DNA from: Owenweeksia sp965214115 | GTDB lineage: Bacteria; Bacteroidota; Bacteroidia; Flavobacteriales; Schleiferiaceae | Reading direction: 5' to 3' | DNA length: 64,000 nt | NCBI GenBank assembly: GCA_965214115.1 | Contig: CBDCAU010000002.1 | Location: 62,001 to 126,000 of the forward strand | Shown here: positions 39,195 to 47,209 of the stretch, piece after piece | How the letters are laid out: each line of letters begins with the position of its first letter | Position numbering within the stretch: the stretch's first letter is position 1 | The notes under the pieces: model-generated | Told to the model about the DNA's origin: nothing | Databases searched by the model: none | What the model saw: the letters and a program-made list of their open reading frames with translations, nothing else | Program-made: the position numbers and the translations under genes

Positions 39195-40802
39195 ATGACA
39201 CCAACAGAACTTAAAACATTGTTAAACATCGAAGACCAACTGATAAAACCCGACCGCCCCAACCGACCGGGCGTGGTGATAAACCCCACCAGTATCACGA
39301 TCCACAACACCTCCAATACCGACGCCGGCGCCTATGCCCAAGCCCATTCCAACTTTGTGAGGAACGTGGGACACTATGTAAAAAACGACGTGAAGAATTG
39401 GGTGTCGTGGCATTTTACGGTGGACGACAAAACGGTGATCCGCCAACTGCCGGAGAACGAAAAAGCCTTTCACGCCGGGGAAGAGGCCAACCTGCAAAGC
39501 ATCGCCATAGAAATATGTATGCACCAAGGGATTGACCAAGAGTTGGCGAACGAAAAGGCGGCGTGCCTTTGCGCCTTGCTCTGCATCGGCTACAACATCC
39601 AGCCCGCGCAAATCGTGACCCACCAGCATTGGACGGGAAAAAAATGCCCCGTTTTGTTGCTTGATTCGTGGGACGATTTCATCGCGCGGGTGCAATATTG
39701 CTTTGATGAAGCGACCCAAAAAGATTCATCTTTGGCTATGTCATCGCTGGCCACGATGATGGACATTGCCGAAAACCTTTGCCAAGCCAACACCGACGGG
39801 CAGTGGGAAAACCTTGCAACATTGGCAAATGAAAAACTTAAAGGGATTGGATTTGACCCCAACTTTTTGTCCACCGATAATAAAGCGCACCAAGTGGCGT
39901 ATCCCGCTTTTTCGGAATCAGTGCCCTCCAGCTTGCGAAGCAGCCACACTTTGCGGCATTATTTCCACCTCAGCTCATTTTTCAACTTTAGAAGAAAACT
40001 GGCATTGTACAGCGCGGTGAATTATGACAAAGCCCGCTACAAGACGCCAAAAAGAGAGGACAACTTCCGGCTTGACCCAAAACTGGACAAATCGCTACAG
40101 TTGGGTTCAGGATTTTATAAGTCGTTCACGATAGACAAGGCGCGCGATGATAATAGCAACGTATTCGACAGAGGCCACGTCATTGGGCGGCGATACCCGC
40201 AGTGGGGCCGGGATGATAAGGAAGCCTACCGGGGGCAGCAAGAAACCTTTTACTTCACCAACATCGCCCCGCAATATGAAAAACTGAACAAGGAGGAGTG
40301 GGAGGATCTTGAAAATTACATCATCGAAAAAGGTCAGTTTGAAAACGAGAGGGTATCCATTTTCGCGGGCAATTTCTTGAACGATTCAGACCCGTTCGCC
40401 ACCTACATCGACCACGATACCAAAAGGCCGGAAACCCTTCAAATCCCCTTGAAGCTGTGGAAGGTGGTTTACTACGTCCACCAAGGCAAATTGCATAAAA
40501 TCGGTTTTGTAATGTCGCAAGAGGAAGCGGTGAGAAAAATGCCTTTTGTGGAAACTGCTGATGCAGCAGCAAAAGAAGCACAGGCCGCAGGACAGCCCGA
40601 CCGCTTTAGGGGATTTAAGCCTTTCATCGTGAATACTTCTACTATCGAGAAAAACACGCATTTGAAATTTTCGGACGCGGAAGAGAAATTTCACCAATCC
40701 GACCGTCCTCTCGTCGTGAATATGACAGATAGGCAAGGAGGGGCAAAAACCGATGCCGCACCAATGGCAGAGGGCAGTCAGTACCTGTCACTTTACATTT
40801 AA
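39195..40802 (+). CDS. N-acetylmuramoyl-L-alanine amidase fused to DNA/RNA non-specific endonuclease
   Basis: A 535-residue protein with two catalytic domains and no signal peptide. Residues ~15-180 are an Amidase_2 domain: ITIHNTSNTDAGAYAQAH, WHFTVDDKTVIRQLPEN, FHAGEEANLQSIAIEICMH and VTHQHWTGKKCPVLLLDSW, with zinc ligands in the IHN, FHAG-side and TGKKCP regions. Residues ~275-500 are a NUC-family nuclease: VFDRGHVIGRR (catalytic His), FTNIAPQYEKLN (Asn for Mg) and EWEDLENYI (Glu). The pairing of cell-wall and nucleic-acid attack suggests a bacteriocin, injected effector or lytic enzyme. The export route is not evident. Confidence 0.82.
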   Translation: MTPTELKTLLNIEDQLIKPDRPNRPGVVINPTSITIHNTSNTDAGAYAQAHSNFVRNVGHYVKNDVKNWVSWHFTVDDKTVIRQLPENEKAFHAGEEANLQSIAIEICMHQGIDQELANEKAACLCALLCIGYNIQPAQIVTHQHWTGKKCPVLLLDSWDDFIARVQYCFDEATQKDSSLAMSSLATMMDIAENLCQANTDGQWENLATLANEKLKGIGFDPNFLSTDNKAHQVAYPAFSESVPSSLRSSHTLRHYFHLSSFFNFRRKLALYSAVNYDKARYKTPKREDNFRLDPKLDKSLQLGSGFYKSFTIDKARDDNSNVFDRGHVIGRRYPQWGRDDKEAYRGQQETFYFTNIAPQYEKLNKEEWEDLENYIIEKGQFENERVSIFAGNFLNDSDPFATYIDHDTKRPETLQIPLKLWKVVYYVHQGKLHKIGFVMSQEEAVRKMPFVETADAAAKEAQAAGQPDRFRGFKPFIVNTSTIEKNTHLKFSDAEEKFHQSDRPLVVNMTDRQGGAKTDAAPMAEGSQYLSLYI

Positions 40803-40821
40803 AAATATAATCCAGAATCCT

Positions 40822-41805
40822 ATGAAACTTTTAAACGTAGCTAAAAAGGCCGGCAACTACTGGGTGTTGGGGATTCACCTATTTCTGATTGTCATTTTGT
40901 TTATTGCGGCCTATTGTGAAAACTATCCCCAAAGCGAAAAGAAACCTGCACTAACGGATGGCCCCAATCGGGAACTAATCTTAAAATTAGAAGAACCCCT
41001 ATCCAAAAAAGGCAAGAAAAATATTGCAGATTTAGAAAGGTTGGAAGACACAATATTCAGGAACAAAGTGGATGCGCAACTTAAATACTTCCAGGCGCAA
41101 AACCAAGATTGCAGTACCGCCATAGATACTTACCATACACAATACACCCAATTGTGGCAAAACCAGATGGACGAGCAGGAAAAAAAATCCAAAAATTTGT
41201 CCGTTGAAAACGACACACTTTTTAAGAAAGCCATCAAGCGCTTGCAAGCCAATTCTGCCACCCTCCAAAAATTAGAGATGGAGGAAGAAAAACCCAAGAC
41301 GTGGACGCTGATGTTCCTCATCGTCCTGAGCGGTTTTTTGGGAGGCATTGCCCGTACGCGCGCCAAGGATTTATCGGACGACCCCGAGTTTCAAGTAAAA
41401 AAGGCCGATGAAGCGGCGGCCGATCTGATGGCCCAAATGGACGACGGACAACAAGTAAGCGAGACATTGACCAAAACGGAAATAAAAAACAGGGTGGCCG
41501 AAATACGGGCAAAACTGGCTTCCGCCAAAAATGCCTTGGCCGATGATGTGAATACCCCAAAAGCGCCCAAGGACGAAAACCGCGCCCGCGATGCGAATCT
41601 CATCTATGGCACCATCGCGGCGCTGGTGGCCTTTCTCGTCTTAGGTCTTTCGGATAGCAACATATTGGAATTCAACCACTCCATCGATTATTTCACCTTC
41701 ACGGCGTGGTGCGTGCTCGGGGCCGTATTTGCCAAAAACTGGATACGGACGGCCTACGAAAGAGGGAAAGAAAATACCGAAAAACCGAAAAACGCAACCG
41801 GATAG
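40822..41805 (+). CDS. Membrane protein with coiled coil
   Basis: A 327-residue protein. One N-terminal membrane helix (VLGIHLFLIVILFIAAYC) leads to a helical ~150-residue domain with coiled-coil character. A second helix (TWTLMFLIVLSGFLGGIA) sits near residue 180. A charged segment follows, then two C-terminal helices (IYGTIAALVAFLVLGL, FTAWCVLGAVFAKNWI). No enzymatic motif. ATG 40822 is preferred; an earlier in-frame start would overlap the amidase-nuclease gene. Closeness to that gene suggests a linked role, possibly protection; this is inference. Confidence 0.55.
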   Translation: MKLLNVAKKAGNYWVLGIHLFLIVILFIAAYCENYPQSEKKPALTDGPNRELILKLEEPLSKKGKKNIADLERLEDTIFRNKVDAQLKYFQAQNQDCSTAIDTYHTQYTQLWQNQMDEQEKKSKNLSVENDTLFKKAIKRLQANSATLQKLEMEEEKPKTWTLMFLIVLSGFLGGIARTRAKDLSDDPEFQVKKADEAAADLMAQMDDGQQVSETLTKTEIKNRVAEIRAKLASAKNALADDVNTPKAPKDENRARDANLIYGTIAALVAFLVLGLSDSNILEFNHSIDYFTFTAWCVLGAVFAKNWIRTAYERGKENTEKPKNATG

Positions 41806-41873
41806 TACCAACGTGAAAATTAAAAATCTTCCAAACCCAATCCCTTTTTGAATTTAAAATTACCCTAATTACT

Positions 41874-43292
41874 ATGAAATCTTACTTCCTTTTTATCCCC
41901 ATCCTTCTGGCAATGCCAGCCGCTGGGCAGCAAACCAAAACGGTGGCCGAGGGATATGACAATGGCAAAATAGCGATATATGGCCAAATGGTGAGCCGCT
42001 ATAAATATGTCGAGCCCAGGGGCGATGACGATTGGCTCAAGCACGGCGATTGGGTGTATTATTACCCTACGGGGGATGTATTGATGAAAGGCAGCTATGC
42101 CAAAGGCGAAAAGACGGGCGAATGGACGGCGTATTACAAGAACGGAAAGAAATTCCTTGAAGGGGAATACCAGCAATATTACGCGGATGCAGATGCATTT
42201 TTATGGGGTTCCGCGGATCGCTACGTGCGGAGCGTGGACAACTGGATTGCCTATTGGGACAATGGCGAGGTGGCCAGCATCTACACTTTTGAGGAAGATA
42301 ATTCCATTTCCACGCAATTGGTCAATACCAGGCGAAATCAAAAATTTTCGTATAAAAGCGGAAACTACGGCGTGGGGGAAATGGCCATTTCCATAGCCTA
42401 CAACTGGAACTGGCAGGGCCAACCTTTCATCGAAATCGAGGCCAGCATCTTGAAGATGGGTTCTTTCTCGCGGTCGGGCCACTGGATGGAATACTATGCC
42501 GACGGCCAGCTACTGGGGGTAGGCAGCTACAATTGGAAAACCAATCAGCCCGACGGCGCGTGGACGCTTTATCATCCTAATGGGGAAATGAAGACCGAGA
42601 TGACCAAGACCGACGGAAAATTAGAGGGGACGTTCAAAAGGTATTTTGACAACGGCCAGTTGCAGTCCACCGCCTATTACAAAGAGGATATGCCCATCGG
42701 CGAAATGAAGCGGTGGGACGCCGAGGGAAACCTTGCATCAAAGTCGATGGCCCACGCAGATTCCACCATCGACAGGACTTACTTTCATTCCAATGGAAAA
42801 GCCCAAGCTGTTGGCCGTGAAGTCTTCTTGAAAAACGAGGATAGATATGACAAAGACGGCACGTGGAATTATTATTTTGAAAATGGGCAGCTACGATTGA
42901 CGGAGCTATACGAAAATGGAGAACTTGGCCAACTGGTAAATCAGTATCTGAAAGACGGCACCAAAATACTGACCAACGGCACGGGCGAACACCGCGCCTA
43001 CCACGACGACGGCAGCCTGATGATGAAATCAAGGCAATGGAAAGGCTGCCGCGACGGCATCACCACTTGGTATTACAAAAATGGTCAAATTGAAAAATCC
43101 GGCCTCCACAAATATCACGAAAACCACCTGCCCTACGGGCTGCGCTGGGAAGTTTTAGCCTACTATGATCAAGACGGCGCACCACTGTACAAGGGCAACC
43201 TGAAAGATGGCAACGGCACTTGGATTCTTTACGATTCAGACGGGCGGTTTTCTGCAATGCAACAATTTAAAGACGGCGTTTTGATGGATTGA
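41874..43292 (+). CDS. Exported MORN-like repeat protein (YwqK-type)
   Basis: A 472-residue exported protein (signal YFLFIPILLAMPAAGQ). At least ten repeats of the form G.W..YY.NG....EG are visible, for example GEWTAYYKNGKKFLEGEYQQ, GAWTLYHPNGEMKTEM and GTWNYYFENGQLRLTELYEN. Such YwqK/MORN_2 proteins are often labelled antitoxins after one Bacillus case, without direct evidence here. Probably a beta-solenoid surface or periplasmic protein. Confidence 0.85.
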   Translation: MKSYFLFIPILLAMPAAGQQTKTVAEGYDNGKIAIYGQMVSRYKYVEPRGDDDWLKHGDWVYYYPTGDVLMKGSYAKGEKTGEWTAYYKNGKKFLEGEYQQYYADADAFLWGSADRYVRSVDNWIAYWDNGEVASIYTFEEDNSISTQLVNTRRNQKFSYKSGNYGVGEMAISIAYNWNWQGQPFIEIEASILKMGSFSRSGHWMEYYADGQLLGVGSYNWKTNQPDGAWTLYHPNGEMKTEMTKTDGKLEGTFKRYFDNGQLQSTAYYKEDMPIGEMKRWDAEGNLASKSMAHADSTIDRTYFHSNGKAQAVGREVFLKNEDRYDKDGTWNYYFENGQLRLTELYENGELGQLVNQYLKDGTKILTNGTGEHRAYHDDGSLMMKSRQWKGCRDGITTWYYKNGQIEKSGLHKYHENHLPYGLRWEVLAYYDQDGAPLYKGNLKDGNGTWILYDSDGRFSAMQQFKDGVLMD

Positions 43293-43518
43293 TTACTTTT
43301 TTTGGAATAGCGTTTTTGTGAGAATTCAGGTCTTGCAGGGCCACTGGCATTACATCGATGATTTATCAGAATTCAATTGATTTTTCAGGGCTGACCTTCG
43401 CGCAAAAACGGGTTTTTAGAAACCACGCCAAGCAAATCCCCAAATTGGGCAAAACGTACCGAATCAATCCTTCTGCATTTCCACTACTTTTGAAAACCAT
43501 TCCAAGCACCAAGAAACC

Positions 43519-44022
43519 GTGGACAAAATCCAGTTCGATATCAGAGGCAACGTGGCGGGGCAGGACATTATAAAATTGCGCTACGATGAATTCAAAGACC
43601 ATTTTGTGTTCGCGTTTGAGCGCAATTCCAAGCGGCATTTGCTTTTGGAGCGTTACGAAAATTATATGGAGGATTTGGGCAAATTGCTGCGCCACGGTTA
43701 TTTCCAATGGATCGACGGCAGTTTTATTTCCAAAAAGCCCGACCCGCGCGATATGGATTTGGTTACTTTTATAGATGCCAGGAATTTTGATAGAAACGAG
43801 CGCATTTTTGCAAATGACTATATGACGAACCGCGCGCGCCGCCGCTATCAATTGGACGCCTATGTGAACGTGGACTACCCACCGCTTCATAGAAAATCCG
43901 TTTACACCCGCTCAGATTTATTATATTGGCAGCATCAATTTGAGACTACCAAAGAAAACCGAGCACAGAAAAAATTTCAGAAAAGTTTTGTACAACTTAA
44001 TTTTAAGGGAAATGGAAAATGA
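43519..44022 (+). CDS. Nucleotidyltransferase-like protein (DUF6932-like)
   Basis: A 167-residue cytosolic protein starting at GTG. The segment HGYFQWIDGSFISKKPDPRD followed by MDLVTFIDA fits the nucleotidyltransferase pattern G-S-x(8-12)-D-x-D of DUF6932 and MNT-like proteins. Nucleotidyltransferases of this class act as toxins or antitoxins by AMPylating partners. A small helical protein overlaps its end, giving a two-gene module. The stop-free frame begins only after a TAG at 43417, so a longer N-terminus is not possible beyond that. Confidence 0.55.
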   Translation: MDKIQFDIRGNVAGQDIIKLRYDEFKDHFVFAFERNSKRHLLLERYENYMEDLGKLLRHGYFQWIDGSFISKKPDPRDMDLVTFIDARNFDRNERIFANDYMTNRARRRYQLDAYVNVDYPPLHRKSVYTRSDLLYWQHQFETTKENRAQKKFQKSFVQLNFKGNGK

Positions 44023-44236
44023 TATCCTGCTTGAGGAAAACGAAGCCCGCGTGTTGGATTTGTTGGAGCAAATCAGAAGGGTAAACAAGATGGTGGATTT
44101 GCATAGGGATTCTGGAATCACTGGGATGCAATCGCAATACGAAGACATCCGCGACCGGTTCCTTGCCGAACTGAAAGAAATCTTGTCGCAATATGAACTT
44201 GAGGTGCTGCTGAAAAAAAGCGATACGGCGGCTTAG
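44012..44236 (+). CDS. Small helical partner of nucleotidyltransferase-like protein
   Basis: A 74-residue charged helical protein (MENDILLEENEARVLDLLEQ, KMVDLHRDSGITGMQSQYED, FLAELKEILSQYELEVLLKK). Its ATG overlaps the end of the preceding gene by 11 bases. Small partners of this kind are usual in toxin-antitoxin modules, but the family is not recognised. Confidence 0.5.
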   Translation: MENDILLEENEARVLDLLEQIRRVNKMVDLHRDSGITGMQSQYEDIRDRFLAELKEILSQYELEVLLKKSDTAA

Positions 44237-44304
44237 AACATTTTAAAACAGGCGAAGATTATGAAGCCTTTTTAGTCCACCGAAAATTTCAATAACTTGC
44301 GAAT

Positions 44305-44469
44305 ATGAAAACGGTAGAAGAACTCAACAAAAGAAAAGTCCCCATTGTGGAAATAGACCTCTCACTGGAAAAATATAAAGAGAAAGACCCTTTTCCCGAA
44401 AAGTTGGCCGAGGCCAATGAAATGCTGAAGACGGCGAAGCTTCCGCCGAGCTTTTATTCATCCAAATGA
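44305..44469 (+). CDS. Small 54-residue protein
   Basis: A short frame with ATG and TGA encoding a charged peptide (MKTVEELNKRKVPIVEIDLS, then EKLAEANEMLKTAKLPPSFY). Codon use and composition look protein-like. It resembles small antitoxin or regulatory proteins but has no identified partner. Confidence 0.4.
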   Translation: MKTVEELNKRKVPIVEIDLSLEKYKEKDPFPEKLAEANEMLKTAKLPPSFYSSK

Positions 44470-44753
44470 AATGCTCATTGATTTTCCCTTCGAAAGGATG
44501 ATGCGATTCCCTTGCAAAATAAAAGGACTGGCCCTTTTTGGATAATAGCGTACCAACAGCCTATCAACCGATGCCAAAAGAAAATCGAGGTCTGCAATAG
44601 CAAAGTGCGCATCGCGGCCATTGGCACTACATTGGACAAGCTCGAAAGGGAAATGATTTTTCCCGAAAAGCTGGCTCTGACCAATCAAAAACTGGAAGGC
44701 GTAAAAATTCCTGAAATTCCAAGACCTACCGAAACGAAAAAAATGATGCGCTG

Positions 44754-45437
44754 CTGAAAATTCTTTTTCCCGTTTGCTTCTCCTTTCTTTTCCACACGCT
44801 CCCCGCCCAACCCTTCACCGGCACTTTCGACCTCGTCGCCACCCGCCTTTCCCCGCAGGGAAACACCCGCAGCGACACCATCACTTATTATTTTGATAAA
44901 GAAAAAACCGCCCTGCTCATCCACGGCCGCCGCGCCAACGAACCGGATATGCGAATGGTTTTTGACCCAACGGAAAAAACCATCACCGCCCTTTTTGAAA
45001 TGAACGGCAAAAAGGGCGGCTACACCTTGCCGATGGACGAGGAACACTGGCCGGGCCTGCCGCAAAGTCAACGGGAATACGGCACGGGGCCACGCTCCAC
45101 CTTAAATTACACCGAAAAAACCAAAGAAATCGAAGGCCACAAAACCCGCGAAGTGTTGGCCGAAAGCGAAGACTATTCTGCCGCGCTGTGGCTGGCGGAA
45201 GACATCGAACTGAATATGCTCCGCGTGCTGAGCTACCAGAGCGTGGGCAAGGGAAAATCCAAAAAAGAAATTGAGATTTTCGGCCAATTTGGCGTGGATG
45301 GTTTTCCGCTGGAAATGCACCTGAAAAGCAAGGCGGGCGGCGCGGACGTTGCCATTTTTATAAAGAATATTTCAGAGGATTTCAATGAAGAGATTTTCAG
45401 CTCGGCAGGCCACGACTTGATGAAGCTGGGAGAATGA
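44754..45437 (+). CDS. Exported DUF4412-like protein with non-ATG start
   Basis: The clear frame runs from a signal peptide (LKILFPVCFSFLFHTLPAQ) through a DUF4412-like beta domain: FTGTFDLVATRLSPQGNT, TITYYFDKEKTALLIHG, MRMVFDPTEKTITALFEMNG and a late VDGFPLEMHLKSKAGGA. No ATG, GTG or TTG precedes the signal peptide after the stop at 44712; CTG at 44754 or 44751 or ATT at 44760 is the only choice. The overlapping upstream frame ends in MMRC-stop at 44757, so reinitiation is possible. An internal ATG at 44949 would lose the signal peptide. Confidence 0.55.
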   Translation: MKILFPVCFSFLFHTLPAQPFTGTFDLVATRLSPQGNTRSDTITYYFDKEKTALLIHGRRANEPDMRMVFDPTEKTITALFEMNGKKGGYTLPMDEEHWPGLPQSQREYGTGPRSTLNYTEKTKEIEGHKTREVLAESEDYSAALWLAEDIELNMLRVLSYQSVGKGKSKKEIEIFGQFGVDGFPLEMHLKSKAGGADVAIFIKNISEDFNEEIFSSAGHDLMKLGE

Positions 45438-45563
45438 AGTGGGCAGTAATGAGGAGCGGAATCCCGCAGAATTTTGACCAAGCTATCCACATTGTTTGCG
45501 TTCCCTGCCAGAGTTTTTCACTTAGTGCTTGGCCCGATTACATTTGCCTATTCATATAATGAT

Positions 45564-45770
45564 ATGCCTCCTATTTCCCTCGCCCTCCACGGCGGCGCCG
45601 GCACCATCGAGCGCCGCGAAATGGAACACACTTCAGGCCAGATATTTGGAGGGTCATTTAGCGCGGTTTGGGGTTTGAAAAAACCGCATAATGTGTCGAT
45701 TTTGTTGCCTAATCGCCTAAATATTTATTATAAAGGCACTGCCTTGAAAGCTATATTTTTGATAATTTGA
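45564..45770 (+). pseudogene. iaaA: Truncated duplicate of iaaA 5' end
   Basis: ATG-CCT then ISLALHGGAGTIERREM copies the start of the intact iaaA at 46289 (ISLALHGGAGTIDRRQM). Homology stops after about 20 codons, and the frame runs on through unrelated sequence to a stop at 45768. A TACATTTG -7 element (45539-45546) lies upstream, as in the intact gene. Confidence 0.85.
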
Positions 45771-45794
45771 TAAACTTAAAATTTGGGATTTACA

Positions 45795-46178
45795 ATGTCT
45801 GAATTAAGTACCAATATTAAATACCAGCAGCTCATTCAAAATATTGAGAATGCCTACCAAATAGCAAAGAATAATGTGGCGGCGGCCATCAATACTCAAA
45901 TGCTTATGGCCTATTGGGAAATTGGCAAGTTTATCGTTGAATTTGAGCAGGGTGGCAAGCTAAAAGCCGACTACGGCACAGCTTTGTTGGAAAATCTTTC
46001 TAACGATTTGTCTGACCGGCACGGGAGAGGGTTTAGCCGAAGTAACCTTAACTATATGAGGCTTTTATATAGCAAATATCCAATTTGTGAGACACTGTCA
46101 CACAAATTGACTTGGTCGCATTATTATGAATTGCTAAAAGTGGAAGATGATTTGGCGAGAGAATTTTATGAAAAATAA
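45795..46178 (+). pseudogene. Truncated DUF1016 (YhcG-like) N-terminal domain
   Basis: The 127 residues match the DUF1016 N-terminal domain: YQQLIQNIENAYQIAKNN, AYWEIGKFIVEFEQGG, YGTALLENLSNDLSDRHGRG, LTWSHYYELLKVEDDLAREF. It stops at FYEK, where relatives continue into ~200 more residues with the PDDEXK nuclease domain. It lies between the two copies of the iaaA start. A near-perfect 14-bp palindrome falls inside it at 46081-46109. Confidence 0.75.
46081..46109. repeat. Palindrome inside truncated DUF1016 gene
   Basis: CAATTTGTGAGACA, one base, then TGTCACACAAATTG: a 14-pair stem with one mismatch. It encodes ICETLSHKL just before LTWSHY, the same position as the palindromes in the full-length DUF1016 gene at 60.2-60.5 kb. 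Confidence 0.85.
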
Positions 46179-46274
46179 TCTACCCAATCAAAGAATCCTT
46201 TTTATTATTTTTTGAAGTAAAAACAGTCCCAAAATCTAATTGTAGGGCAATCAAATCCGTAATTTCTGCCATTT

Positions 46275-46282
46275 TACCTTTG
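46275..46282 (+). promoter_or_regulatory. iaaA -7 element
   Basis: TACCTTTG, exact TAnnTTTG, six bases before the iaaA ATG. Like pyrD and smpB, it predicts an mRNA with almost no leader. Confidence 0.45.
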
Positions 46283-46288
46283 TAAAAT

Positions 46289-47209
46289 ATGCCCATCTCC
46301 CTCGCCCTCCACGGTGGCGCCGGCACGATAGACCGCCGCCAAATGACCCCCGAAAAAGAAGCCCGCTACCGCGCCACTTTGCAAAACGCTTTGGAGACGG
46401 GTTATAAAATTCTGCAATCAGCCCAATCCGCGCTGGATGCCGTGGAAGCCGCTGTGAAAATTCTGGAAGATTCGCCACTTTTCAACGCGGGGAAAGGTTC
46501 GGTTTTCACCAATGCCGGCACCCACGAAATGGACGCTTCCATTATGGAAGGAAAAAATTTGATGGCCGGAGCGGTCGCGGGAATTCAATCGGTGAGAAAT
46601 CCAATTTCACTGTCTCGATTGGTGATGGAAAAATCCGAGCACGTTTTGCTGGCGGGCGAAGGCGCGATCGAATTTGCGAAAAGTCAAAACGTAGATTTTG
46701 CGGAGGACGATTATTTCTACGATGAGCTGCGTTTCCAACAATTGCAACAAGCCAAAAAAAGCGGCGTAACCCAGCTCGACCATTCGCCGCTGGACGAAAA
46801 AAAGTACGGCACGGTGGGCGCGGTGGCCTGCGACCAGCACGGCAATTTGGCCGCCGCCACCAGCACTGGCGGGATGACGAACAAAAAGTTCGGCCGCGTG
46901 GGCGACAGTCCGATAATCGGCGCGGGAAATTATGCGAACAATAAAACCTGCGCCGTCTCCTGCACGGGCAGCGGCGAGTTTTTCCTGCGCGCCGTGGTGG
47001 CTTACGATGTGAGCTGCCTGATGGAATTCAAAGGGTTTTCATTGGAAATGGCCTGCGAAGAAGTCATCCATAACCGCCTGAAAAAAATCGGTGGCGATGG
47101 AGGGCTGGTGGCCGTGGACGCGGCCGGAAACGTATCGCTGCCGTTCAACACCAGCGGGATGTACCGCGCTTTCCAAACTCGCAAAGAAACTTTCGTAGGG
47201 ATTTATTGA
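46289..47209 (+). CDS. iaaA: Isoaspartyl peptidase/L-asparaginase
   Basis: N-terminal-nucleophile hydrolase that splits beta-aspartyl dipeptides, including the beta-Asp-Arg released from cyanophycin. The 306-residue precursor cuts itself before Thr in KKYGTVGAVACDQHGNLAAA. Other marks: ISLALHGGAG at the start, FNAGKGSVFTNAGTHEMDAS, STGGMTNKKFGRVGDSPIIG and FNTSGMYRAF. It overlaps the convergent cyanophycinase gene by seven bases. Confidence 0.95.
   Translation: MPISLALHGGAGTIDRRQMTPEKEARYRATLQNALETGYKILQSAQSALDAVEAAVKILEDSPLFNAGKGSVFTNAGTHEMDASIMEGKNLMAGAVAGIQSVRNPISLSRLVMEKSEHVLLAGEGAIEFAKSQNVDFAEDDYFYDELRFQQLQQAKKSGVTQLDHSPLDEKKYGTVGAVACDQHGNLAAATSTGGMTNKKFGRVGDSPIIGAGNYANNKTCAVSCTGSGEFFLRAVVAYDVSCLMEFKGFSLEMACEEVIHNRLKKIGGDGGLVAVDAAGNVSLPFNTSGMYRAFQTRKETFVGIY

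Noticed and set aside
41874..43292. Label 'antitoxin' for the MORN-like repeat protein
   Set aside because: The YwqK antitoxin label is widely copied, but the protein is exported, 472 residues long and has no toxin partner here.
44512..44757. 81-codon frame ending just inside the DUF4412-like gene
   Set aside because: Starts only at TTG, has no recognisable pattern and a composition unlike its neighbours. The C-terminal part (KLEREMIFPEKLALTNQ) looks protein-like, so a remnant is possible, but support is too weak for a gene call.
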